Shown piece by piece: positions 10,415 to 21,073 of a stretch of DNA of 54,462 nt. Source of the DNA: Syntrophomonadaceae bacterium (lineage in GTDB: Bacteria; Bacillota; DSM-12270; Thermacetogeniales; Thermacetogeniaceae); the NCBI GenBank assembly GCA_012839645.1, contig DUMY01000121.1, forward strand, positions 1 through 54,462. Direction: 5' to 3'. A program made the position numbers and the translations under genes. Each line of letters begins with the position of its first letter. Position 1 is the stretch's first letter. The notes beneath the pieces are model-generated. The model was not told the origin of the DNA. It ran no database searches and worked only from the letters and a program-made list of their open reading frames with translations.

Positions 10415-10420
10415 TTCAAT

Positions 10421-10449
10421 ATTATATTTTATATGGGAATCGTTGTCAA
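10421..10449 (-). promoter_or_regulatory. Consensus sigma-A promoter for recA
   Basis: Minus strand TTGACA (10444-10449) - 17 bp - TATAAT (10421-10426). Confidence 0.88.
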
Positions 10450-10464
10450 TGGAGAAAATAACTG

Positions 10465-11040
10465 CTATCCCTTTACCTGGAAAGGATATCTCGCTAAAGC
10501 TGTATATTCCGGTCCTTTTGGTGTTAGTTTGCTTGCCATTAAATATAAATCCTGGACGAGAAACTTTTCATCCGAAAAACGACCTGCATTATCACTGATC
10601 ATTTTCAGTGCATCATTTCCACTGCGAAATCTTCCCAGAGTAATATGAGGGTGAAATCTTTTTCTCTTATCTTTTGGAAAACCCACCTCAGCTAAACCTG
10701 TTTCTATTTTCTGCCGTAAGTCCTGTACAGCTTCTATGTCTCCTTCCAGGGAAAGGCATAGAACACGGGGACGTCGCCAGTTGGGAAAAGCCATCAGTTC
10801 ACCACACTGTAAGTAAAAAGGCTCCCTCATTGCTGTAAAGGCCTCTAAAAATGTCTTAACCTTTTGGATTTCTTTCGAGTTAAGGGAACCAAAGAACTTC
10901 AGAGTAAGATGATAATTTTCTTCCTCTACCCACTTAATATTAATGGGCAACCGGTGTAGAGGTGCAGTGGATTGATAAATATCCCTTTTAATTTCTGGCT
11001 GTAGTAAAACAGCTATAAAAGAACGAGTAAGATCATTCAA
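10465..11040 (-). CDS. thpR: RNA 2',3'-cyclic phosphodiesterase
   Basis: 191 aa; two HxT motifs YHLTLKFFG and FHPHITLGRF (2H phosphoesterase). Confidence 0.93.
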   Translation of the reverse strand: MNDLTRSFIAVLLQPEIKRDIYQSTAPLHRLPINIKWVEEENYHLTLKFFGSLNSKEIQKVKTFLEAFTAMREPFYLQCGELMAFPNWRRPRVLCLSLEGDIEAVQDLRQKIETGLAEVGFPKDKRKRFHPHITLGRFRSGNDALKMISDNAGRFSDEKFLVQDLYLMASKLTPKGPEYTALARYPFQVKG

Positions 11041-11042
11041 AA

Positions 11043-12320
11043 CTAATCAACCCCACTAGAATTTATTAGATACCGCCGTAGGAAATCCAGAGCCCTTTTT
11101 GCTGCAATTGTTTTTAATGTCAACCTTCCCACCTTAGGGTAATAGATTTTCCTGACCAGCTCTTCTCCTTCAGATGTTGACAATCCCAGATAAACGGTAC
11201 CTACAGGGATTTCGGGTTCTCCCCCTTGAGGGCCTGCCAGCCCGGTAGTTGACAAACCAATAGATGTATTCATGAGCTCTCGCACACCCCGGGCCATTTC
11301 CTTTGCAGTTTCAGGGCTTACGGCACCATAATCTTTCAAGACATCAGGGCTTACACCGAGGACTTTTTCTTTGGCTTCACTGCTGTAAGCAACAACTCCA
11401 CCCCGTACATAACCGGAACTTCCAGGCACATCTGTCAAGTAACTTGCGACTAACCCCCCAGTACAGGATTCGGCAACACCCACTGTAAAACCCTTCTCTA
11501 TGAGCATTTCTCCAACTTTCCCCATCAGGGTCTCCTCATTTACACCATAAAGGTCAGGGCCTAAAAGTGTCTGTATTTGATCACCTAATTTTTTAAGCAG
11601 TTCATTATTATCATTATCATCGCCTGGATCGCTTAATTCCAGAATCAGCTGCACTTCATCCGGACCGGATAAAAAACTGCATTTTATACCGGATTCCCTG
11701 GCTTCTCTGATCACATCCTTTATCCTTTCACAGACAACTGTCTCCCCACAACCACATATTTTGAAGGTGCATACCTTGTGACTTGCCGGTGGGGGATAAT
11801 GTTTGATCAGATAGGGTTTTACCTCATGCAAAAACATTTCCCGGGTCTCACCCGGCGGACCCGGTAAAACAACGATGGTCACGTCTTCATCGTAAGGAAT
11901 CAAGATTCCAGGGGCCGTACCCAATGGATTATGAAGAGCATACGCCCCACACGGCAGATATGCCTGTTTCATATTGATCGGCGTTGTGGATAAGTCGCGT
12001 TTGTCAAAATACTGCTGAATCTCCTCCCAAAGATCCGACCGAAATTCCATAGGCATGCTCAGGGCTTCAGCCACCGCTTCCCTCGTTACATCATCAGGGG
12101 TTGCTCCTAAACCCCCGGTTAATAAAATAAGATCAGCACGGCGCAGTGCCTCACACACTGCGCCCGTTATTTCTTCGATTCCATCATCAACGGTACTGAT
12201 CCTCTTAATTTCATATCCCAGTCCTATTAGCTGGTTGACAAGAAACGGTGTTGTTGTATTTTTTGTTTTATTATGTAAGAGCTCACTGCCTGTTGCAATT
12301 ATTTCCACACGGATTGTCAT
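11043..12320 (-). CDS. cinA: CinA family protein (competence/damage-inducible; nicotinamide-nucleotide amidase)
   Basis: MTIRVEIIATGSELL...LTGGLGATPDD; C-terminal VAESCTGGLVASYLTDVPGSS. Confidence 0.96.
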   Translation of the reverse strand: MTIRVEIIATGSELLHNKTKNTTTPFLVNQLIGLGYEIKRISTVDDGIEEITGAVCEALRRADLILLTGGLGATPDDVTREAVAEALSMPMEFRSDLWEEIQQYFDKRDLSTTPINMKQAYLPCGAYALHNPLGTAPGILIPYDEDVTIVVLPGPPGETREMFLHEVKPYLIKHYPPPASHKVCTFKICGCGETVVCERIKDVIREARESGIKCSFLSGPDEVQLILELSDPGDDNDNNELLKKLGDQIQTLLGPDLYGVNEETLMGKVGEMLIEKGFTVGVAESCTGGLVASYLTDVPGSSGYVRGGVVAYSSEAKEKVLGVSPDVLKDYGAVSPETAKEMARGVRELMNTSIGLSTTGLAGPQGGEPEIPVGTVYLGLSTSEGEELVRKIYYPKVGRLTLKTIAAKRALDFLRRYLINSSGVD

Positions 12321-12344
12321 GGAACACCAACCTTTATACAATAT

Positions 12345-13826
12345 TTAATTAATGACTTCTCTTTCCTTTATCTTTTCCCGCAGTTCATCACCGCTGATGT
12401 ATTCCTGATCTACCAACAGTCGTGCTATCTCCTTGAGTGCTTTTAACTTACTGTTCAGTAAGCCAACAACGATCTTCTCTTGCTGGCTGATGATCTCTTG
12501 TACCTCCTTATGATAGCACTCCCTTGGAATAATGTCCTCCCAAACCACCCCTAGGGAGGAAAGTCCTGCTGTTATAATCTGCCGCGTGCATTTGATCGCT
12601 TCATTAAAATCGTTGCTGGCTCCGGTGCTTTGTGAATTCAAAATAATTTTTTCAGCCACTGCACCCGCCAAACAAATTTGGATCTGCTGCTCCAAATAAT
12701 CCCTGGTATATAAGTATATATCATCCTCCGGTATCACCCTCATATATCCTAGGGCTCTGCCACGGGTTGTTACAGTGATATGAGACACTGACCCGGGTCT
12801 ATTTAATTCACTGATCAAGGCATGACCTGTTTCATGGACAGCGATACGGTAGCGCTCATCATCATTCGGTTTCCGGTCTATTTTTTCACCCATCATCACC
12901 TTATCAACCGCTTCCTTGAAATGGTGCTGGTGAATCAAAGATGAATTTTCCCTTAAAGCTAGGATCGCCGCTTCATTGGCCACACTCTCCAGATGGGCTC
13001 CCGAAAAACCGAAGCTCTCCTGAGCAATATCCTCTAAAGAAACATTATCAGCCAGTGGTTTATTGCGACAGTGTATTTCCAGGATATGTAGCCGGGCCGC
13101 CTTATCTGGAAGATCAACTCGTACAATTCTGTCAAAGCGCCCAGGTCTCAATAATGCGGGGTCCAGCATATCCTCGCGGTTGGTGGCTCCCACCACAAGA
13201 ATGCGTACCTGGTCATCATTGTTCACCCCGTCCATTTCCACCAGCAGCTGGTTCAATGTCTGGTCATATTCCATATGTCCCGTATTGCTTCCCCGCTGAC
13301 TACCAAGGACATCAATCTCATCTACGAAGATAATAGCGCCATCTTTTTTTTCTTTCGTGGCACGCTCCTTGGCCGCTTTAAACAGTTGCCGTACCCGCTG
13401 GGCACCAACTCCTGCATAGACCTCAATAAACTCACTGCCGGATGTTGCCATAAAAACTGAACGTGTGTAAGCAGCCGCTGCCTTGGCAAGCAGCGTCTTC
13501 CCTGTTCCTGGGGGACCTGTAAGGAGGATTCCCTTGAGGGGCCGAATACCCATTTCTGTGATTTTACCTGCATGAAGCACAAAATCAAGGGCTTCCTTCA
13601 GCTCCTGTTTTGCTGGGGCCTGCCCCCCGATATCATCAAAGTTGAAATCAACCTGGCTGTTGTATCCTGCAAACTGGGAACTGCTGACGAGCCCTTTTTT
13701 ATCCATCAGCATATACAGGAAGAACCCCAATCCTGCCAGTAGCAGCAGGGGGATTACATTCTGGCCCATAATAATTAAAAAAATCAAAACAGCCATAGAA
13801 GCGCCTATACATAGCTCTTTAATCAA
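12345..13826 (-). CDS. FtsH-like AAA+ metalloprotease, short N-terminal region
   Basis: 493 aa; Walker A GPPGTGKT, Walker B IIFVDEIDV, SRH region DPALLRPGRFDR, zinc motif HETGH, GASNDF. Confidence 0.9.
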   Translation of the reverse strand: MIKELCIGASMAVLIFLIIMGQNVIPLLLLAGLGFFLYMLMDKKGLVSSSQFAGYNSQVDFNFDDIGGQAPAKQELKEALDFVLHAGKITEMGIRPLKGILLTGPPGTGKTLLAKAAAAYTRSVFMATSGSEFIEVYAGVGAQRVRQLFKAAKERATKEKKDGAIIFVDEIDVLGSQRGSNTGHMEYDQTLNQLLVEMDGVNNDDQVRILVVGATNREDMLDPALLRPGRFDRIVRVDLPDKAARLHILEIHCRNKPLADNVSLEDIAQESFGFSGAHLESVANEAAILALRENSSLIHQHHFKEAVDKVMMGEKIDRKPNDDERYRIAVHETGHALISELNRPGSVSHITVTTRGRALGYMRVIPEDDIYLYTRDYLEQQIQICLAGAVAEKIILNSQSTGASNDFNEAIKCTRQIITAGLSSLGVVWEDIIPRECYHKEVQEIISQQEKIVVGLLNSKLKALKEIARLLVDQEYISGDELREKIKEREVIN

Positions 13827-14389
13827 TTAGCTTCACTCCCTGGTTTCTCTTGCTCCCCCAACTGGCTCTGGCAAGGGATCACTTCGTAAAGATATCCCTG
13901 ATTATCGTTAAGTTCAAGATATATATTAAATGAATCCATGGTTAAGTGACATTTAACATCTTCCGCGTCAGCAAGCTCCTGCACCCTTTTGTGCATCTCT
14001 TGGAATTTGCCTGTGGCAATACCCTCCTGGATTACGAAACTACTTTTTTCGTATAAACTGCTCAGCTTTTCAGTCCGCTCATCCATAAAAACAATTCTAA
14101 ATTCAGGTCCTAACTTCTGGTGAACAACTTCCGCAGTTTTTTGATAAACAGTCTGGAGGTTTTTTATTTCTGAGGAGCGGATATAAACAGTTGGATGTGT
14201 TTCCTGTTTTGCTATCTTTATATCTTCAGTTTCTACTATTTGGTTAATTGTCTCCTGCAGACTATTACCGACATAATATTTATCATAAAGCTTGTAGCCG
14301 CTGAGCAAGATAACAAGTGTAATTATTAGTGCAATAGCCACTGTTGTAAACCGGATCTGGTTCAAAATGCCCCTCCTCTCCCTATTCAT
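13823..14389 (-). CDS. Hypothetical single-TM protein
   Basis: 188 aa ORF overlapping the FtsH-like gene by 4 bp; N-terminal hydrophobic segment IRFTTVAIALIITLVILLSGY. Confidence 0.72.
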   Translation of the reverse strand: MNRERRGILNQIRFTTVAIALIITLVILLSGYKLYDKYYVGNSLQETINQIVETEDIKIAKQETHPTVYIRSSEIKNLQTVYQKTAEVVHQKLGPEFRIVFMDERTEKLSSLYEKSSFVIQEGIATGKFQEMHKRVQELADAEDVKCHLTMDSFNIYLELNDNQGYLYEVIPCQSQLGEQEKPGSEAN

Positions 14390-14416
14390 TCAAGATTATA
14401 ACATATAATCGCTCCC

Positions 14417-15760
14417 TTACCCCTTAGTAATCACTGGAACTTCATTTTCTGGTATTATGCCTATTAAATCATAAGCAGCAGCCCTGGTAATCTGCACCTG
14501 CACAAAGGTGCCAGGATTTAGATTGGGCCCTTTAACGATCACCCGGGGATCAATTTCGGGAATATCCCGGTAGCTGCGTCCCCACCAAATATCCTCACCT
14601 AGATTATGTTCAATCAATACTTCCAGATTCCTACCAACTAATTCTTGATTTTTGCGACGGGATATTTCGCGCTGTAATCGCATAATTTCTCTTGCTCTCT
14701 TACGCTTTTCAATATAGGAAACTGTCTCAGAATATCTGGATGATCTGGATCCCTGTTCATGATAATATGGAAAGACTCCTAAACGGTCGAATTCTGCAAG
14801 ACATACAAAGGTCTGCAATTCTTCAAAGGCCTCTCTATCTTCCCCCGGATAGCCTACCATAAGGGTTGTGCGTAAGGCCAGATCAGGTAAGACCGCTTTT
14901 AAATTACTAATCAGTGCTAGGTAAGAATAGCTATCTCCTCTTCTTCCCATCTTTCTCAGAATATTGCGGTTAACGTGTTGAAAAGGGAGATCAAGGTAGC
15001 GGCACAGCTTCTTCTCTTCTTGTATAGTTGAAATCAATTCGGGAGTTAAGGAATGTGGATTCAGGTATAAAAACCTGATCCAATGAAGGCCATCGATCTT
15101 GACAAGCTCTTTTAGGATACCATCCAGTGTGGGCTTACCCGGGAGATCATATCCGTAGGCTCCAGTATCCTGGGCCACTAGAATAAGTTCCTTCACCCCA
15201 CTAGCCGCCAACTGCTCTGCTTCACGATAGATAATCTCTGGTGTCTTACTTTGAAGGCGCCCCCGGATGCGAGGTATCAGGCAGAATGAACAGGCATGAG
15301 AACAACCCTCAGCAATCTTGAGGTATGCAGTATAAAAAGGTGTAGACAACATTCTTGGATATTCCCCGGGATCTCTGCTCACCTTTAATAGAGGCTCTTC
15401 TCCCGCCAGAATTGTTTCCAAATATTGCAGCACAACAGGTGCGGCATCCACCCCGAGCCACCCATCAACCTCTGGAAGCAGTTGGGATAACCGCTTTTCT
15501 CCGTACCGTGAAACCAGGCAGCCGAGAACAATCACACAGCTGCAGGAACCTTTTGCTTTTAGCTGCAAACAGTATCGAATTGTTTCCACTGCTTCCCTGA
15601 CCGCAGGTGCTATAAAACCACAGGTATTGATCAAAATAATCTCAGCATCTTCCGGTGAGGGTGTTACCACATAACCCCCACTGGCAAGTATACCGAGTAT
15701 AGTTTCGCTGTCAACAAGATTTTTAGGACACCCAAGACTGATCATGCTGATAAGTTTCAT
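14417..15760 (-). CDS. rimO: Ribosomal protein S12 methylthiotransferase
   Basis: 447 aa; ISLGCPKNLVDSE, radical-SAM GCSHACSFCLIP, TRAM-like C-terminus. Confidence 0.97.
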   Translation of the reverse strand: MKLISMISLGCPKNLVDSETILGILASGGYVVTPSPEDAEIILINTCGFIAPAVREAVETIRYCLQLKAKGSCSCVIVLGCLVSRYGEKRLSQLLPEVDGWLGVDAAPVVLQYLETILAGEEPLLKVSRDPGEYPRMLSTPFYTAYLKIAEGCSHACSFCLIPRIRGRLQSKTPEIIYREAEQLAASGVKELILVAQDTGAYGYDLPGKPTLDGILKELVKIDGLHWIRFLYLNPHSLTPELISTIQEEKKLCRYLDLPFQHVNRNILRKMGRRGDSYSYLALISNLKAVLPDLALRTTLMVGYPGEDREAFEELQTFVCLAEFDRLGVFPYYHEQGSRSSRYSETVSYIEKRKRAREIMRLQREISRRKNQELVGRNLEVLIEHNLGEDIWWGRSYRDIPEIDPRVIVKGPNLNPGTFVQVQITRAAAYDLIGIIPENEVPVITKG

Positions 15761-15823
15761 AATTAGATTAGACTGCCTTTCGTGTAAAATAGATGTCTCA
15801 AGCAGGATGTTACTTCATACACT

Positions 15824-16564
15824 CTAACTGGTTCTAAGATATTCCTTTTCCACCACCTGACCGGGATTCCCTAAAGGGGATTCCTTCTTCCCATTGTAGA
15901 TCACATCTACCCCTCCGGCATTTCCCAGTCTCAACTGGATCGAATCCTTTGCTTCAAAATCTTTCGTTTCCCCGGAATTAAGATTCCCCTCAAACTCTAC
16001 ATTTCCATCAACAGTTACCCTCGTCCAACACCTCTGGTTGCCCACCAACTGCATAGTTATTTTTTCTTCTGCGGGTGGTGCAGCCTTTTGTTTGTCAATT
16101 TCTTGTTCTTGGGAAATAGGAGGCTTTGATGGAGGCGTCTCTGATGGAGGTGTATCTCGCTCCATATTACTAAAGAAAACAAAAGCAATAGAAAATATAA
16201 AAACAACAAAAACAGCAAAACCGAAAAAGGCTTTTACTTTTTTGGTGGATAAGCGAAAAGGCACAGATTTTGGCTGCGATTTTTTTTCAGTTTGTTCAAC
16301 ATCTATAGGAACAGAAGGAACAGATTGATTAGTTTTTTCTACTTGAGATCTAAACTGATAGACAAGTGGATCAGGATCAATTTCAAGAAAGCGAGCATAA
16401 TTGCGGAGAAAACCCATACAGTATGCTGCCCCGGGTATTTCATCGTAATTTTCCTCTTCCAGTGCTTGAATGTACTTTGCCCTTATTTTCGTTTCCTTTT
16501 CAATGTCAGCAAGTGAAAGTCCCTTGCTTTCGCGCTCTGTTCTTAGAATTTCTCCGATTTTCAT
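15824..16564 (-). CDS. RodZ-like protein (HTH_25 - TM - DUF4115)
   Basis: MKIGEILRTERESKGLSLADIEKETKIRAKYIQALEEENYDEIPG, central TM, C-terminal beta domain. Confidence 0.9.
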   Translation of the reverse strand: MKIGEILRTERESKGLSLADIEKETKIRAKYIQALEEENYDEIPGAAYCMGFLRNYARFLEIDPDPLVYQFRSQVEKTNQSVPSVPIDVEQTEKKSQPKSVPFRLSTKKVKAFFGFAVFVVFIFSIAFVFFSNMERDTPPSETPPSKPPISQEQEIDKQKAAPPAEEKITMQLVGNQRCWTRVTVDGNVEFEGNLNSGETKDFEAKDSIQLRLGNAGGVDVIYNGKKESPLGNPGQVVEKEYLRTS

Positions 16565-16575
16565 AGTATCCCCCC

Positions 16576-17580
16576 TCAAGACAATTCGCTTTTTCCAAGA
16601 GCACGACGTGCTGCCAAACGAAATCCATAACCTGCTGCCAGTCCCCCGGCAACTCCAGCTGTAATGCTTATTTTTGTTCCTGTCCCCTTGAGGGGGGATG
16701 CAGGAAGAAAAACGATTTCTTTTTCTGTCGCTAAGACCAATCCCTGTTGGCCAAAAATTACAATAAGTGCTGCCAGACCATGTTTTAGAATTTCACGGCA
16801 TACAGGGAAACAACTCTCGGGTACCCCCACCTGAAACCCTCCAAAAAATTTCACCAATTCATGATCATGGCATACCAAAAAAATCTGGGAGCACTGGAGT
16901 AACCCTTTTTGCTGACACCAGTTTAGGGATGACCCGAAAATGGTAGTAAGCAACTCATACTCCTTTATTTGAACACATAAGCTGTCGATTTCGGGTTCAG
17001 CTATGGTGCCGTCGAGCAGCAGAACTTTTGCAGATTTCATCAGGTCGTCCCTAACTTTTCGTGTCTCTTCGTTTAGTTTATAATCGTTTTTGACCTCTGT
17101 CACCTGGTATAGTTTAGTATTCCTATTCCTGACGAACAGCCTCTTAGGAGTTGGGTAACTAGGGGTGCGTACAATGTGTTGTACATTGACTCCATTCTGT
17201 AACAGTTGATTGTAGATATGGTCCCCGATCTCATCCTGTCCTAGTACAGTAAACAGTGTTGGTGTCAGCTGTTGCTTGATTAATTCCAAAGACATTACAT
17301 ATCCCATACCACCATATGAAATATCAATTTTAGAACCCTCAATCTGTGCCGATATCTCCAACCCTATCTTTCCGACCACCAGTATTCCTGTCCTCTCATC
17401 AAGGATATAGCCGCGGCCCAGTATGGCACCTTTGCGCATAAGATTAGAAATGTGTACAGCCGCAGCGGAGCGGGTAATATTCATCCTGTCCGCCAGTTCC
17501 TCTTGAGAGATAGTGGGGTCTTTTTTGAGATGGGTCAAAAGTTCTTTTTCCCTTTTTGTCAAGTGGATCATAAGGATCAC
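16576..17580 (-). CDS. Winged-helix protein fused to PfkB-like domain lacking the catalytic motif
   Basis: 334 aa; N-terminal LTKREKELLTHLKKDPTISQEELADRMNITRSAAAVHISNLMRKG; PfkB-like body; C-terminal ITAGVAGGLAAGYGF in place of DTTGAGDAF. Confidence 0.82.
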   Translation of the reverse strand: MILMIHLTKREKELLTHLKKDPTISQEELADRMNITRSAAAVHISNLMRKGAILGRGYILDERTGILVVGKIGLEISAQIEGSKIDISYGGMGYVMSLELIKQQLTPTLFTVLGQDEIGDHIYNQLLQNGVNVQHIVRTPSYPTPKRLFVRNRNTKLYQVTEVKNDYKLNEETRKVRDDLMKSAKVLLLDGTIAEPEIDSLCVQIKEYELLTTIFGSSLNWCQQKGLLQCSQIFLVCHDHELVKFFGGFQVGVPESCFPVCREILKHGLAALIVIFGQQGLVLATEKEIVFLPASPLKGTGTKISITAGVAGGLAAGYGFRLAARRALGKSELS

Positions 17581-17662
17581 TCTATCTAAACATAAGCTTT
17601 AAAAATATTTAGGTTTGCTTAATAACATCATAACCGAATTCATCCTTCGATTGCAATCCTTC

Positions 17663-19858
17663 TTATTCTCCAAAATACCTGTGAAATTGATCAACTGTCA
17701 TTAAAACACTCCTGGGTTTGGAGCCTGCAAAGGGTCCCACGACGCCCTTTGCCTCCAGGGTATCAATTAACCTGGAGGCCCGTGTATAGCCGACCCGAAG
17801 ACGCCTCTGGAGTAAAGAAGCAGAGGCATGCCCTGTCTCGATCACTAGTTTTGCCGCATCGAAGAAAAGGACATCCCCGTAATCATTATCTTCTGGCGAG
17901 TCTTCATCCTGAACCGGAAACTCAGCAAAATATTTTGGATCCCCTTGTTTAACAAGGTAATCAACGGTCTCCTCAACCTCGCTTTCTGTGACAAGGGCAC
18001 CCTGGACACGCAGAGGTTTAATGGCCCCCACGGGTATAAAGAGCATGTCCCCCCTTCCCAGGAGTTTTTCAGCACCACTTAGATCAAGGATCGTCCTGGA
18101 ATCTGTCTGTGAAGACACAGCAAAGGCGATGCGCGAGGGAATATTTGCTTTAATTACTCCTGTAATTACATCCACAGAGGGACGCTGTGTGGCAATTACC
18201 AGGTGAATTCCTGCAGCACGAGCCATCTGGGCAAGTCTGCAAATGGCGTCCTCAACATCGACAGGAGATATTATCATCAGATCAGATAACTCATCGATGA
18301 TAATAACAATATACGGAAGTGGCCGATGTTGTGCCTGTTTATCTGCCCCAATCTGCTGGTTGTACTTTGCAATATCCCTGACACCCAGTGAGGCAAAGAG
18401 TTCATAGCGATTCTCCATCTCTTTGACTGCCCACCTCAGGGCTGAAGCAGCCTTTTTCGGTTCTGTAACAACCGGGGACACCAGATGCGGGATATCGTTG
18501 TAGGTAATCATTTCTACCATTTTAGGATCAATTAACAGCAGCTTAACTTCACTTGGATCAGTTTTATAGAGAATACTACAAATAATTGTATTGAGGCAGA
18601 CACTTTTACCGGAGCCGGTTGCCCCGGCAATCAACAGATGTGGCATTTTCGCCAGATCAGTTATTATAGGGTTTCCAGCAATATCTTTGCCTAAAGCGAT
18701 TGTTAGTTTAGATGCCGCATCCTGGAACTCACTTGTTTCCAGGATTTCCCTCAAACAGACCGTAGCCACCTCTTTATTAGGGACCTCAATGCCCATGGCG
18801 GCTTTTCCCGGAATAGGTGCTTCGATACGCACTGCAGGAGCCGCAAGGCTGAGGGCAATATCATCCGCCAGCCTCATAATCCTGCTCACCTTAATACCAG
18901 GTGCGGGTTGGATTTCATAGCGCGTAATGGCAGGCCCCTTATGGACCTCACTGACACAGACTTTAATACCGAAACTCTCCAGGGTTTCTTCAAGAATACG
19001 CACATTCTCGATGAGCTCTTTATTCAAGCGGCTGCTTTTGACCTTGAGGGGTTTTCTTAATATCTCCAGCGGTGGCAGGTTATATTTATTATGAGATGTT
19101 TCTGGTTGTTCATCCACTTGAAGCGCAGGGGTTAGTTTCTCCTCCTCTGCTTTTTCTTTTTCTATGGCTGACGGATGGTCACTATAATCAATAATTACCG
19201 GCGCTTCCTCTTTCTTCTCTTCCCGTTTTGGTCTCTGCTGCACTGCTGTTTCTGTAAAATTTTCCTCCTCAACAAAAAGAAAGCGTTCGAACCCGGATTT
19301 TAAAGAATGCCCGGCTTTGACAAAAAGGCCACCTATTCTCTTCATAAATTGACTGAATGGTATACCTGTTAATAGGATTAGGCTGATAATACATAAAGCA
19401 GCAGTTAAAATAAGTGTCCCTGTACGCGCCAACAGATAAAGTGAGGCTATGGATAAAACAGCACCAATTACCCCACCTCCCTTACCCAGCAATCCATTTT
19501 TCCACAGCATCTCCATTGCAACACTTCGTGGTGTTCCCCATGGCAATAGAAAAAGGTGTAATAAAACCAAAATAACAAAGAATAACAGGATTACTCCCCT
19601 ATGGCGGGGGTTTTCCATAAAATCCCGGCGACGCCAGCAACAACTGCAGGAAAAATAGACCAACATCCCGGCAATAAGTAAACAACCCGTTTTACCCATA
19701 AAAGTGGTCAATAAATAAATCAAAAAATCGCCGATTATTCCAGTAGGGGCATAAAGACTTACTGTAATAAAAATAGCCACGGTAAACAGCAATACTCCGA
19801 GGATTTCATATTTTAGATAATCCTTGCCAGCACGGCGTTTCTTTGTTTTTGCAGACAT
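17663..19858 (-). CDS. ftsK: DNA translocase FtsK/SpoIIIE
   Basis: TM N-terminus, Walker [14 protein letters not shown]-terminal gamma winged helix; start set at MSAKTKKRR (19858). Confidence 0.95.
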   Translation of the reverse strand: MSAKTKKRRAGKDYLKYEILGVLLFTVAIFITVSLYAPTGIIGDFLIYLLTTFMGKTGCLLIAGMLVYFSCSCCWRRRDFMENPRHRGVILLFFVILVLLHLFLLPWGTPRSVAMEMLWKNGLLGKGGGVIGAVLSIASLYLLARTGTLILTAALCIISLILLTGIPFSQFMKRIGGLFVKAGHSLKSGFERFLFVEEENFTETAVQQRPKREEKKEEAPVIIDYSDHPSAIEKEKAEEEKLTPALQVDEQPETSHNKYNLPPLEILRKPLKVKSSRLNKELIENVRILEETLESFGIKVCVSEVHKGPAITRYEIQPAPGIKVSRIMRLADDIALSLAAPAVRIEAPIPGKAAMGIEVPNKEVATVCLREILETSEFQDAASKLTIALGKDIAGNPIITDLAKMPHLLIAGATGSGKSVCLNTIICSILYKTDPSEVKLLLIDPKMVEMITYNDIPHLVSPVVTEPKKAASALRWAVKEMENRYELFASLGVRDIAKYNQQIGADKQAQHRPLPYIVIIIDELSDLMIISPVDVEDAICRLAQMARAAGIHLVIATQRPSVDVITGVIKANIPSRIAFAVSSQTDSRTILDLSGAEKLLGRGDMLFIPVGAIKPLRVQGALVTESEVEETVDYLVKQGDPKYFAEFPVQDEDSPEDNDYGDVLFFDAAKLVIETGHASASLLQRRLRVGYTRASRLIDTLEAKGVVGPFAGSKPRSVLMTVDQFHRYFGE

Positions 19859-19979
19859 TTTTGATCCCTTCCCCTCTTCCTCCCAGATTATAACACTCAT
19901 TAACCATAAGGAAAACTGCATTATTCAGCGATAACCGTTCATAATAATATAAAACATACTTTGTGAAGGGATGGCTTTA

Positions 19980-20717
19980 ATGCAGGACAAACAAGAATCA
20001 ACCCCGCCACCCGTTCCACCGAAAACAAGAAAAACTACACAAGGGGTAAGAAAAATCGATTCTATTAAAGAATTCGGCCAGGTTGATGTGCCAACTGCCA
20101 AAACCAATATCCACTGTCTTACCATTATAGGTCAAATTGAGGGGCATTTAATTCTGCCTCCCCAAAACAAAACAACAAAATATGAACATATCATTCCTCA
20201 ATTAGTTGCCATTGAACAAAATCCTGATATCGAAGGTCTCCTTATTATTCTAAACACTGTGGGAGGAGATGTCGAGGCAGGACTTGCCATTGCAGAAATA
20301 ATTGTCGGCATGTCCAAACCAACGGTTTCCCTGGTCCTGGGAGGTGGCCACTCTATCGGAGTCCCGGTCGCTGTCAGTTCTCGCTATTCCTTTATAGCTG
20401 AAACAGCCACAATGACCATCCACCCCATCAGACTGTCAGGTTTGGTGATCGGTGTTCCACAAACTTACGAATACTTGGACAAAATGCAGGACCGCGTGAT
20501 CCGCTTTGTGGAAGAACACTCGCGCATTTCCAAACAGAAATTCAGAGAACTAATGTTCCAGACAGGCGAACTCGCCCGGGACATCGGTACAGTTCTTGTA
20601 GGAAAAGATGCGGTAGAGGTGGGTCTAATTGATGCTGTAGGGGGAGTTGGGGAAGCCCTCAAAATGCTACAGGAAATGATTAAAAAACACAATAAAGAAA
20701 AGGAGGTCATTCATTGA
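19980..20717 (+). CDS. tepA: ClpP-fold translocation-enhancing protein TepA
   Basis: [41 protein letters not shown] before ATG at 19980. Confidence 0.9.
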   Translation: MQDKQESTPPPVPPKTRKTTQGVRKIDSIKEFGQVDVPTAKTNIHCLTIIGQIEGHLILPPQNKTTKYEHIIPQLVAIEQNPDIEGLLIILNTVGGDVEAGLAIAEIIVGMSKPTVSLVLGGGHSIGVPVAVSSRYSFIAETATMTIHPIRLSGLVIGVPQTYEYLDKMQDRVIRFVEEHSRISKQKFRELMFQTGELARDIGTVLVGKDAVEVGLIDAVGGVGEALKMLQEMIKKHNKEKEVIH

Positions 20718-20935
20718 TATTATATACCCCCCTCCCGATGGAACTGGTTATGTCTGTTGAAGACAACTCATCTCCTTATCAGGAGATTGAGCTTGACGGG
20801 GTAACCCTGGTAGTGCAGCCTACAGCAGCCGGAATGGGTAAGATCGTCCAGATAAGGAGCACCGATCCTGGTGTTTATCTGAGACCTGAATTTCAACCAG
20901 GGCAACAGATCTCACTTTCACAATACCGCTCTTAG
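20714..20935 (+). CDS. ylzJ: YlzJ-like protein
   Basis: 73 aa; [12 protein letters not shown]...; directly downstream of tepA with 4-bp overlap. Confidence 0.85.
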   Translation: MILYTPLPMELVMSVEDNSSPYQEIELDGVTLVVQPTAAGMGKIVQIRSTDPGVYLRPEFQPGQQISLSQYRS

Positions 20936-21020
20936 AAAAGATTACCTTACTTTACATCTGCTTAGGCATTGCCAACATAAATAAACGTAACCGCCTGAAG
21001 CTTTAGTTCGAAGATATCAT

Positions 21021-21053
21021 AAGGGGATGCACATTAAACCTGTACATCCCCTT
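21021..21053. terminator. Bidirectional terminator between convergent ylzJ and rnj
   Basis: aaggggatg ... catcccctt inverted repeat between convergent genes. Confidence 0.7.
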
Positions 21054-21073
21054 CTCTCTTACTTATCTATAAA

